This document shows, piece by piece, positions 34,339 to 45,260 of a stretch of DNA of 64,000 bases. Positions within the stretch are counted from its first letter, which is position 1; every line of letters begins with the position of its first letter. The position numbers and the translations under genes are program-made. The notes under the pieces are model-generated. The model worked only from the letters and a program-made list of their open reading frames with translations. It searched no databases and had not been told where the DNA came from. Source of the stretch: Allodiplogaster sudhausi (Eukaryota > Nematoda > Chromadorea > Rhabditida > Diplogasteridae). Location of the stretch: NCBI GenBank assembly GCA_945643635.1, contig CALZFC010000032.1:1134001-1198000 (forward strand), read 5' to 3'.

Positions 34339-35787
34339 TAGGGGTGTATCGGAATTCCGAATTCCGAATTCCGACCTTTTTCCCTTCCGAATTCCGATTT
34401 CCGAATTCCGTTATGAAAGGGAGCCTTCCGAATTCCGATTTCCGAATTCCGAATTCCGACCTTTTTCCCTTCCGAATTCCGATTTCCGAATTCCGTTATG
34501 AAAGGGGCCTTCCGAATTCCGAATTCCGTTATGAAAATTTTTATTCCGATCAGAGGTGCAAGAGGCCTGGGCCCGCCCTGCCCGGCCCGGGCCGGGCAGG
34601 GCGGGCCCAAGCAAGGGCCCGGCCCTGGGCCCGATTGGGCCCTTTTTTTCGAAAATATGCTAGCGAGCATTCTTATGACCGACCGCACTCATATTGATTA
34701 TACGCTATATAATTCGGCTCTCATTCCGCTTCGGAATGAGAGCCGAAGAGGACGACAGCAGAAAATACCGAAGACTCAAGAATTGTGCAATAGGCCGATT
34801 GATGGCTTCTTGTCTACCGTTGCTGTTGCGGGCACGCTAGAAGAAAAACGAGACAACTCTCAACTGCCATTGCTAAGTGGGTCTCAGGAGACTCACGACC
34901 ATTTTCTATTTGCGAGGACAGTGGATTCCAAGACGTTATTTCTGCCGCTCTGAAAATTGGGTTAGATAATCGCCTTTTCTTGCTTTCATAGGTTTCAGTG
35001 TATATTTTTCCAGAGCAAAACGGAAGCAAGTCGACAATCTGAAGGTCGACTCTATCATTCCTTCGAGGACTACTGTAACTACTCGAGTAAACGAGCTTCC
35101 CAACCAAAACCGGCGAAGCTCCCCCGTACAGCTTACGATAATGCGTCTGACTCTGAAGACGAGGATACCTTTTCCGAAGTTGATACATATTTAAATTCGC
35201 ACTTTAAGTTTGTTGATTCTAATGGTGACCATGACGATCCCCTTCTGGCTTGGAAAAATCGTGCATCTGATTTCCCAAAACTGTCTCGTATTGTTGTTCA
35301 GCTATATGCCATTCCAGTCTCAACGGCTGTTGCAGAACGCTCATTTTCTGACCTCAGAAATCTGATTCCCGAGAAACCTGAGCGTCTTTCACCCGAGTCC
35401 GACTTCAACTCTCTTGTTGTCCGTTCCCTTTTGAAGCTTTAGTGATAACACTTCCACAGAATGTATGCAACACCCAAGCGGTTAATCAATCCCATTTCTT
35501 TTCTAATCAATCAATCCAAGATTGTAGCATCCCGGTAAATGTATTTGTGCTCAGTTGTTCATGAAGCCCAGTGAAAAGGATTTTTTTTTATCTTCTTTCA
35601 GTAATTTAAAATAATGATTATAAAGGAAGAATGAAAAAAAGGAATCTGACATGTTTAGATGAATCGGAGAGGAATAAAAGTACGAATCTGGCATGTTTAA
35701 ATAACTGGGCCGGCCCGGGCCGGGTAAGGGCCGGCCATGCCCAAAAAAGTGGGGCCAACTTGCATCTCTGATTCCGATACATCCCTG
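34339..35787 (+). mobile_element. Decayed hAT-family DNA transposon
   Basis: The ends form short inverted repeats: TAGGGGTGTATCGGAA on the left and the complement of CAGGGATGTATCGGAA on the right. Subterminal zones contain repeated TTCCGAATTCCGA (34353-34550) and GGGCCCGGCC-type palindromes (34563-34645 and 35706-35755). The coding remnant has the hAT dimerisation domain. The flanking 8-mers do not match, so the target duplication has decayed or an end is displaced. At 1.45 kb it is far shorter than an autonomous hAT. Confidence 0.85.
35014..35442 (+). pseudogene. hAT transposase, C-terminal dimerisation exon
   Basis: A 142-residue open exon after acceptor TTTTTCCAG, ending in TAG. It contains DDPLLAWKNRASDFPKLSRI, then YAIPVSTAVAERSFS and LSPESDFNSLVVRSLLKL. 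This is the hAT C-terminal dimerisation pattern (W-x8-P-x-L-x(2)A, then P-x-S-x3-ERxFS). The catalytic core and most of the BED/DDE region are missing, so it is non-autonomous. An acidic linker (SDSEDEDTFSEVD) precedes the domain. Confidence 0.9.
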
Positions 35788-37516
35788 GAATATACATACA
35801 TTTCGATTTAAAGAGTAAGGACTCATATAATAGTCGATATTTACTGTTTTAGTGCAGACAGTATATCTTTTTTTAAGAGGAAGAGGTTTGAAAAGATTTT
35901 TCGAGAATACAGCCAGTTGATTAACAAGAAAGATGTTCTAAATAAGTAGAGCAAAGACCGAACAGTTGAATAGTAGAAATTTTGTTTGCTCACCCTCTTT
36001 TGCCTGAATTTATAGGGCGAGAAAGCCTGCTTTTTTTTTGTATGTTTCAAAATTTGGGAATGTCACTTAATTGTGTGCGGTTTGTAGTCTGATGGTTTTT
36101 CGCTGACCACAAACAACATATTTAGGCAGATCTCCTCTCGCAATGATCGATGATCAAAGAAGCTTTCATATGGCAATGATCTATCCTGCTATGTACATAC
36201 AGGCATTTGTAATTATTTGCACGCTTACCATCTGACAACACCATCTCGCTCCTTTATTCCTCGCAAATTGTATGCTCCTTTCTTCTAGTTCGCTTCATGG
36301 AAGTTAAAAATAGTACGGAATTTGGAAAAAAAAACAAATCAACATACATATATATTAAACCAAAGCTCAGATTTTCATCCCTCTGCACAAATCTTATACA
36401 AATAGATAGAGATAAATGAAAATAAACGCGGAAAACAACACGGCAATATGATGCTGTCACTAGCAAAAGAAAAAAAGAAGTAAACACATGTATTTGCAAC
36501 TAAACGATTAGAACGGGGTGCAATAAGAAAAAAAAGCTAAAGCTTGAAAAGAGTTTCTTCTTTTCTTTTTTTGTATTTGAGGATCAGTCAATATAAATGA
36601 TGTTTTAGTAGAATAAGCTGTAGACAAAATATGTAACTAATGATTAGTTAGATTTTTTGCGAAGCTAAAAGGGAGCTTTTCAAATGGCTGATTTGTTTCG
36701 GCACTATAGTTGCATATGATACACACTTTGCGCATTATTGTCATCGTGGAGGCAACGAGCGAAAGGAGACGACTATTAGAGTTCTTGGCAGTAGTTGTTT
36801 TTGCTGCTGCTGTTCTTGTTGTTGTTGCGGGTGTTAGTGATGAAACGAAATGTACATCTGAAAATATTTTATATATGAATATTCGCTCTTCTCTTTATTT
36901 CTTTCCATCTTGAGCTGTAATTTATTATTTTTCTTTAAAATTTTTTTACACAACAACGAACGCTCATACGCATTCTAATCAAATGGTGAAATAGTAAAAA
37001 GGATGAGATGAAAGTAAGTATTCCATTTCGCCTACATAAGTTAGTCATTATATGGCACAATGATATTTGAGCCTACGCTACAAAAATTTTGGATTCATAG
37101 GCAACAGAGAAGGCGCTAGAAATGCGTGGGAAACTGCCCTTATAATAATAAAAAATTGATTGTGATGTTTTCGCACTTTGCGATATCCCTCAATGAAAAG
37201 AAAGAAGTTATATCCGACTTGAGCTCAGGAAGGGTGAAGATTAGCGATTCTAAAGTGGATAATGAATCTATTGCAATGTGGCTTAGAAGAGATATATGTA
37301 CAACAAGAGAAAAAAGGGATGAGTCGAGAAGATTTCCGCAAAGGAGATTAGAAGCTTATCACGTGTGAAATGTGCACATGAATTCTCTAGAAGAATGCAC
37401 GATTTTTGCTCTAGGCAAAAATCTTTTTTTTTCTGCGCCCTAAACTCACCGGGTTTTTCGACAAATAAAATTTTTTTACTTAGCACCCTAGACCCACCGG
37501 GTTCTCGCTAGCACGC
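35788..37516. other. Intergenic region, no gene seen
   Basis: AT-rich. It holds a reverse-orientation copy of the TAAATATGTTG dispersed motif (about 36076-36128). A weakly hydrophobic plus-strand frame at 36710-36913 has no support as a gene. Confidence 0.45.
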
Positions 37517-39000
37517 TCATTCGACAAAGTCGTACAAGTCGCCAAAGCTCGCGGTCTGCTGGGCGCGTTTGCCGCGAAGGCCCTTGAGCGCCCGCTTGCC
37601 TCGCATGCCACGGAAGCCACGAGTGACGCTCACGATGTTGCCTTCAAAATATTACTATATTATTTTTTTTCTTTATTCTACTTTATTATTTTGCTATAAA
37701 ATCCTTCTTCACGTTAACCCTTTTTTAACTATCTTAATTTAATTACTGAATATTTTCGCCCAAATTAGCTGTTGAATTCTTCCTGAACATTGAAGTCGCT
37801 TCTCTCTAAATCACAGCGTTTTTCTAGCATGTTGTTTCTGTGCAAAAGGCGCGAATTCAAGCTAGAGTTTTGGAGCCCTCTAAATTTCACTTACTTCCCA
37901 TTCTTCCAGCACTCTTGACTCTAAGGTCTTGCAGCATTGAATTCATCAAGGGTCTTCTGTTCTGTTTGTAATTGATATACATTGGTATATCGATAAGGGT
38001 ACTCAAGCCGGAGGAGAGAGAGAGAGAAGGACCACTCCAGAAATGACGGAGGGAGAATAAATAATGGAATGATGACAATGAAGCCTAGCTAAATTACTAA
38101 AGACGTTTGGGAGAAGTAAAGTAGTCTTACGATGAATCATGCATTGGAAGAAAATGATATGTTTTTCTATCTCTAATGGTTATTAGCCCTTATGCGGAAG
38201 TCTTTCTTGTTCATGCTGAAATCCCAGACATCTATAGATGAATCACAGACAACGATAAATTACAAAAAATAATAAGAAACTCGAAAACAAACATGACGAA
38301 CGCGCCATTTTCACAGTAAATGCAGTTGGGCGAAGACAAAATTGCTACGTTTGATTGGTTGAGATGGTAAACACCGAAGTTTTCTCGCAAATTTTGTTTT
38401 CAGACTGGTCCACTGGTAGTAATGAGCGGCTTGAAACGTGTTATTTGAGGAGAACGAATGTTTTGTTGCTTTGAACATAAGCGAAAAAAAAGAGAAAAAA
38501 GAAGGACACACTACAGACTTGGTATTTTGATATATGTAATACACATCTACATATTCTTTTTGCAAAGCATTTTGAATGATAAAACAATTTGTCAAAAAGA
38601 ATTTATAGTTTTTTTTCCGGAAGAAGTGTTTGTTCTCATTTTCTTTAAATTCAACTGTCCACGTGGTTTCTAATGCGTTGGGAAAAATATTTGAATAGGA
38701 GTGGGAATATCGTTGCTCGTACGAAGATAGATTATAACTGATAAGTGTCTACATTTATACATTAGCACCACATATTACTTACTGCGATTAGCAGAGTGAC
38801 TCTCTACAGTATGAAAATGAGTATTCAAATGAGGGGGCTTGATTTGATTTGTCAGTTAGAAGGCAGCGCTTGATGAAAACACGAGTGATCTTCCGTACAG
38901 AGAGAGCAGTAGCTGATGAACTACTTAACTTTTAACATTAGCAGCACAAAATCTTGTTCCTCCTCGATATCTCTTATTTTCTCGGACTAATTCATACATT

Positions 39001-39047
<47 letters not shown>

Positions 39048-41271
39048 TTCTCTCTCTTGCTTTCTCTCTCTCACTTATGCATACATTTCTCCCTCACCAA
39101 TTCCCTCTCTAACTTTTTTGATCTCTTCCGATTTATCTATATCTCTCCTTCTCTCTCTACTTGTTTTCATAATTTTTCCTGTCCTAACCGGTATCGTTTC
39201 ACAAGGTCTTAAAGTAGAGTGCCTAAGGTAATAACTAATAATGTATCAATCACGCTAATCGTGTTTTCAGTCTTTTTTGGCGGGAAGTTCAAATCCTATT
39301 TTCAATTTTATGTGCACTGAATTTGGCTGCAACTCACCACCGCTTCCGAGACTGTCCATGCCGTACGGGTCCCAGTTGGAGCGCTTCAGCATTCCGGCCG
39401 CCCGGACGAGATCAAACATCTGAAAATGAAAGGATTTGAATTTCGCGCCAAGAAACAATTTTCATATTTAAAAAAAAAATTAATCACACTAAACCTGTTT
39501 GGTCGCGTTATGGCTGTGGATTCGTATTTGGCTATTCGTTTTGGATGTATCACCACATCAAGTTTCATTTATGTACGTATAGCATTAGGATATTTGACTA
39601 TTTATATTCTCTCTTTTTCTCATATTCCTTCGTCGGTCGTCATCGAGGTGTTCAGATACACATCGGTGCTCCAGTCTATTGCTTTCTCCCTTTCTCTTTC
39701 TCTCCCTCTCTCTCGCTCTCTCTATCTCTCTCTTCCTCTCGGCTTTCTCCTGGATTCATTAACTTCTGCATAGCCGTGCTACGCATTATTCCGTGTTTGG
39801 CACGCCCGGAAGGAGTGAGGAGGAACCAGATGATAATAATGATGTGAGACTTCTTTACAGAAGAAGAGCCGGAAGGAAAACAGGAGAATATGCTCCATAA
39901 ACTATGCATGCATAGCCGGCGGGGGGCCGAGAAGAGTTATGAAGACGTCGAAAGGGGTGAGAAGGTGCGAGGGAGGGAGGGGGGGGGGTAAGATGCAGAG
40001 GTTTCCGGAGATGGAGTGAGAGAGTTAGGAGAGAGAGGGAGAACATAGAGAGAGAGAGAGAAAGTGATAGAGAGAGGAGAGGGAGGAGAGAGAGCGACGT
40101 CAGAGATGACGAGAAGGGAGGGAAACGAGTAGGATGCGCCTAAAGACACTAATGCGACATGCTTGAGCCAGAAGAAACGGAACGTTTTTGGCGGGAGCGG
40201 AGGGAGTGAGAGGGAGAGGAAAGGTGAGAGAGAGAGAAAAAGAGAGAGAGAAAAAAGAGAGAGAGAGAGAAAGAGAGAGAAAGAGAGGGGGGGACAGGAA
40301 GAGAGAGAAAGAGAGAAAGAGAGAAATAGAGAGAGAGAAAGAGAGTGAAAGAGAGAAAGCAGAAACAGCTTTCAGAAAGTGCTTGGTGCGCTTAGCGGAG
40401 TCTGGGTGATGGCGAAAGAAGTTTAAGAGCAAAAAAACATGGAAAGTAGAAGACGTCTCGCTGCTTTAGCAATGACAAATGGGCAGGCTTCTTTTTTGAC
40501 GTGTTCCGGAAGGCGCAGAAATATAAAAGCAGTAATAAACGCACGTGTTCATGTTCTTGCCTGATCTTTAGTGTCCATCATTATGGGAACATCAAACACA
40601 AGCAACTATTGGCCTGAATGAAAAAAGGAAGAATTCCGTGGGCAAATCAGCTCTTACATCTTCGCATTACATTCAAAAATATAACAATATATGTATTTAT
40701 TCAAAACCTATGTGGGTGAAAAAAGAAATCTTTGAAATTATTATGCCTAAAACTTCCATCGCTCTATCAATCAAAATAGCGAAGAAATGTGTTGGAAAAT
40801 ATACATCCTTTGGAAGTCAAAACCACCGGGTGCGCTTGAGAATTGCTTAAGTAAAAGAGCTAGAAAATGGAATAAATGAGAGATGAATCAAGGATCAGGA
40901 AGTTAGAAATAAAACGTAAATCCCAGAGATGACATCAAATTGGAGATGCTAAACCTTGCAAATAGGAAAACAAGAGTTGATCAAGAAATTTTCGTATTTA
41001 TTAAAGTGTAAATAAGAGATTATTCGACTTGTTTCGTCAAAGCGCTCCAATAATACTTTCTGACGTTGTGGCCTTAGAATTAGCAGATTATGAAATTATC
41101 TTATCTTGAAATCCTTTCTTTTGTCCAAAACAATTCTGTGTTTTCGTAGTGAAAACATACAACTTTTTATCGTAATTTTTTTGTCAAAATAATAAATTGA
41201 ATTGCGAATTGGTAAAATGTACATATATATAGTTTTTTTATGGATTAACCAGACAGTGTGAGAAACAGAGC

Positions 41272-41317
<46 letters not shown>

Positions 41318-41532
41318 GGGAGAGAGCGCGAGGTACTAAAATTTGTGAGGCAATTTATTTTTTCATGTAATTATATTTGAAAACTGCCTACAGTAATCCC
41401 GTAGCCACTTGACGCAACAAAGAAAAACGGACAAACCTCCTCATTGTTACCGTACTCTTGCACGGCGGCATCCCCTTGGCGAGCCATGCTGAGCAGGAGA
41501 AGGACGGAGAGGGCGACGAGTGAGGAAGACAT
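37517..41532 (-). CDS. Tachykinin-like (FxGxR-amide) neuropeptide precursor
   Basis: Three minus-strand exons in phase: 41437-41532, 39338-39419 and 37517-37641, giving 100 residues. Exon 1 is a signal peptide (MSSSLVALSVLLLLSMA) and spacer. Exon 2 ends a propeptide with LKR and begins SNWDPYGMDSLG. Exon 3 reads VTRGFRGMRGKRALKGLRGKR followed by an acidic tail ending SFGDLYDFVE. Prohormone cleavage at KR and amidation from Gly would release a peptide ending GFRGMR-amide, which matches the tachykinin-related consensus FxGxR-amide, and ALKGLR-amide, a Leu-for-Phe variant. Family knowledge places such peptides in neurons as ligands of tachykinin/NK-type GPCRs. It is similar in kind to nematode nlp-58 products as I remember them, but orthology is unverified. 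Introns of 1.7 and 2.0 kb carry GA/CT tracts. Confidence 0.8.
39001..39072. repeat. CT microsatellite
   Basis: Long (CT)n on the plus strand inside the second half of the tachykinin-like gene (plus-strand coordinates, intron between exons 2 and 3). Confidence 0.93.
40000..40362. repeat. GA-rich tract cluster
   Basis: Interrupted (GA)n over about 350 bases in the intron between exons 1 and 2 of the neuropeptide gene. Further pure runs occur at 41272-41313 and 41653-41702. Confidence 0.92.
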
Positions 41533-41660
41533 TTGAGGAGGCGGAGGAGGAAGAGAAGAGAACTTGCGCGGCTCGCTGCTCTCCGGAAGAATGAGGAGTA
41601 AAAGAGCTGAGGCGATTGTATATAAGAAGGCCCCGCCCGAATCGAGACCGAGCGAGAGAG

Positions 41661-41706
<46 letters not shown>

Positions 41707-42128
41707 CTGAGGGAAGGGTGTGGGGAGGAGCCTGTCTGGCCAAAAGGCTTTCCTTTATCTCTATCTTATCTCTGACTGCCATTCTCTCCTTCTCTCTCTC
41801 TCTCTCTCTGTCTCTCACTCTCTCACTCTTTCTCTCTCCTCCACCTCGCACCCTTCGGATGCCTCTTATGCCATCTCCCTTTCAGCTGCCCTTTTAGACG
41901 CCTCGGTGAATCAGAAGAAGAATGACTAAAGGAGAAAGAATGGAAGAATATCTCCCGGATTAGTTGTTCTCTTACAATTCGACTTATCTCCCGGATTAGT
42001 TGTTCTCTTACAATTAGACTATCTCTCGCATCAATTTTCTCTCACATCTCTCCTCTCTCTCACAATCTCAATCAGTCTCTCTCTCTGTCTCTCTCTCTTT
42101 CTCTCTCTCTCTTCTCTCCCTCTCTGAG
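41533..42128. other. Promoter side of the neuropeptide gene and CT tracts
   Basis: Upstream of the minus-strand neuropeptide start. GA (41653-41702) and CT (41788-41840, 42076-42120) runs flank the space between two divergently arranged genes. A 28-base block (ATCTCCCGGATTAGTTG...) is repeated at 41950 and 41987. Confidence 0.5.
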
Positions 42129-42828
42129 AGTTTGAAACTTACGCAAGAGCTCACACAAATCTTGCGCAAATGGCTCCAGCAGCACGAAATGCATCCAGTG
42201 TCTCGGCATGACGACCGTAAGTGGTCGAAGGCAAGACAATACACGGAAGGATGAGAAGGAGAGAGAAAGGGAGAGAGAGCGAGAGAAAGGAAAGAGAGAG
42301 ATAGAGAGAGAGAGAGAGGAAGAGAGAGAGAGAGGAAGAGAAAGAGAGAGGAGATACAACCGAAAGAGATTAAAAGTGAGATACATACAAATGTAGAAAG
42401 CGAGAGAGATCGAAAAACTTTTGGCGTTGCCCCAGAATTCAGAGATAAACGACAACTTCTTGAATACGGCGGATTACTCCGTGCTTCTTCGATTACAAAC
42501 GCCCACGGCGCTGCCAAGAGAATGGCCGGCAGTTCACTATTCAAGAGGCGAACCTTTCTCTCTTTCTCTCTCTCTCTCTCTCTCACCCTCACTCTCTCTC
42601 TCGCTCTTTCTCTGCGTTCTCTCCCTCTCTCTCTCCCTTCCTCTTTCTCTCTCTCTCTCTCACCCTCTTTGTCGCTCTATATCTCTATATCTCTCTTCTT
42701 TCTCTCTCTCTCACCCTCTCTCTCGCTCTCTCTTTGTCTCTCCCACTCTCTGTCCCTCTCAGGCTCAAAAATGCCACGCCCACGATAAGAACCACGATAT
42801 TTGTTTCAAATGCAGGCTTCCCTTTTAA
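42129..42828 (+). CDS. Possible small secreted peptide gene (tentative exons)
   Basis: Three exon-like blocks: 42129-42216 (reads LTQILRKWLQQHEMHPVSRH, GTAAGT donor), about 42436-42550 (QFRDKRQLLEYGGLLRASS ... KRMAGSSLFKR) and 42763-42828 (AQKCHAHDKNHDICFKC, then RLPF and TAA). Basic KR sites and the closely spaced cysteines suggest a processed secreted peptide. The junction between blocks 2 and 3 does not resolve to a GT donor in phase, and no signal-peptide exon was found. Treat as a hypothesis. It would be divergent from the neuropeptide gene. Confidence 0.33.
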
Positions 42829-43780
42829 GCCCACACCCACAGAATATCGTTGATGTCATGAGGAGATAATGGCAACTGTACAAGACTGGTAAATCTAATC
42901 TACATGAAAGATGTAGATTGGTTCATTTTAATTTTATATAAAAAAATTATGTCTTATTCAAAATATTTATAATTTATAAAAGAGCGCAAATTCATTGAAA
43001 CATAACGATGACGAATCCATAGAAGAATCTGCAAAGCCAGAGCACAGAATGATAATGTGATATGACATGATAATACATTGATCCAGAGTTCAAATTAAGA
43101 AGCCCAATACTTTTTTCTTCTGCAAGATGCAAGAAATTTGTTTTGTGTATGTCCAATTATGTACCAACGTACTCGTATCTTTCTCTCTTTCTCTCTTTAT
43201 CTCACTCTCTCTCTCTCTCTCTATCTCCTTCTCAGTCACGACAAATTCTGTATGAATGTACTCATTTATCGGACGACTGGTCGTGGGAATTTCCGAGTTC
43301 AACACCGATTGAAGTCATAGACAACTATTCCTGATTCTGATGTGCTACACGAGACTAGTTTCCGTGTTCATTAGTAAACGACTACTGATTGAGCGGAATG
43401 TCAGGAAATGTTTGGATAATATTATTTTAGGAGGGCGGAAGATGATTTTCTCTCTCTCTCTATCTCTCTCTCCCCTCCTCAATTTTCTGCCACCCTGACG
43501 AAGCTGTCAAAAACTAGAAATTGCTAACGACATTTGCAAATACGCATCTCGTAAATATCACACTTCCATCTTTTTAGCGGTTAGTTATGTAGGTAATGCA
43601 CGTCTTGGGAGGATGTTTAACGAATTCTTTTCTCTGCTCGTCAGAGTATATCTCAATCCTCAGATCTCTCTCTCTCTCTCATCTTTCTCTCTTTCTCTCT
43701 CTCTCTCTCATCTTTCTCTCTCTCTCTCTTTCCCTCTCTCTCTCTCATCTTTCTCTCTTTCTCTTTCTCTCTCTCATCTT

Positions 43781-43847
<67 letters not shown>

Positions 43848-44471
43848 TCTCTCTCTCACCTCATATTTTTTTCATTTCCTCGAAACATTCCGCCACTTAC
43901 CAAATGATCAGAACGTCTCACAATCAGAGAGAATCTGTTGACATTGCTCTCCGTATGTGCGTAACCTTGAGCCGAATAGCGGCATCGGGGACGTCCAAAA
44001 TGGCAGCATTTCCATCGGAATTATCCGTATTTAGAAGGGGATTTCAGGGGATTTCACAGGGATTTAGCTAGAAGAAACCTCTATCGCGTTGCACACATAC
44101 ATATGTATCTCCTGGGATAAGGAGGTAGTATCATCAAGATTCTTCTCTCTCTTTTTTTCTCTGCGCGTCGCGGCTAACTCCACTCAGAATTACATGGAAT
44201 ATGTAGCCGGCACAGCTCCTCTCTTGCGTCTTTCACTTATCACTAAAAAAACTAAGGCAAGAGACACGCGTACGGCTGGCAAGAGAAGCCATGTGTGCGA
44301 TTGTGTGCGTGGTGTAGTTTTAAAATTAGCACAAAATTATCATTTATCATGTAAACATTCGGAGGATCTTCCAGGATCAGACTATAAACACGCATTGTTT
44401 GTAATAGAGAAGATGAAGATTACAACATTCTCCTCTTCTATACCACTGAAAATGAAGAGAAAGTATTACTG
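42829..44471. other. No gene seen; CT tracts
   Basis: CT-rich runs at 43180-43232 and 43664-43858, the latter a higher-order array of TCTCATCTTTCTCTC units of about 40-50 bases. The remaining sequence shows no supported exon. Confidence 0.5.
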
Positions 44472-45260
44472 ACAAGGGAAGTCTTTCGGCGGGGTGTGGC
44501 AAAACACAACATATTATACATCATTCGAAAGCTCTCAACGAGCTGATAACGTATTTGATGTTTATAGCTGCAGAAGAGAGCGCTAGAAAAACCGAAGCAC
44601 AGGCGTACCTGGGTCTGGAAGGGCCCTGGCTTGTAGAGTCCCCTTCCAGACCAGGCGCCTGCAGCCGCAAAAGTTAAGAAATCGAACGGGATTTTTTTAT
44701 GCGGAATGTAAGCGACTTGCTCTTACAGAGAAACAAGATTCAAATAGAAATAATACATCCGCAGTTGTTTAAGGCAAAAACATGGAAGTTTTTGAGATAG
44801 ATGGACTTTTTGAGAATATGAAAATTTTACAGCGTGATTTAATATGTGAACTATAATTTTTCATGTTAAAAACGGCTTGAAAAAGAGTAATTAGTGGCTT
44901 AAAACTCAAAAATCTCTTAAGAAAAAATTTATTTTTCTCCATACAAAACAGTCCATTTTTCACCAAAGGGGGACCCCTTTGGTGAAAAATGGCCTAAAAG
45001 ATTTTTTTTCCCAAAAGTCATCAGAAATGAAGTTATTAATTATTATATGGCCTACTGTTACGTAAACATTAGTTTTAGAGTCCATAAAGCTATCACATAT
45101 CGTGCAAATGTTAATTTTAGGGTATTTTTCCTGCAATTTCGGCGAAAAAGAATCTCTTCTGCAGCTATAAACATCAAATACGTTATCAGCTCGTTGAGAG
45201 CTTTCGAATGATGTATAAATTGTTATGGTTTGCCACACCCCGTCGAAAGACTTCCCTTGT
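44472..45260. mobile_element. Inverted-repeat element with internal hairpins
   Basis: Terminal inverted repeats of about 110 bases start ACAAGGGAAGTCTTTCG and run through GGGGTGTGGC, then CATTCGAAAGCTCTCAACGA and TGTTTATAGCTGCAGAAGA. Inside are a hairpin of about 15 bp around GTCTGGAAGGG (44608-44656) and a near-perfect palindrome of about 18 bp arms (CCATTTTTCACCAAAGG, 44951-44993). No coding capacity. Target duplication not recognised. Confidence 0.85.

Noticed and set aside
39676..40432. Overlapping ORFs on both strands in the neuropeptide gene intron
   Set aside because: All pass through GA tracts and have no splice or domain support.
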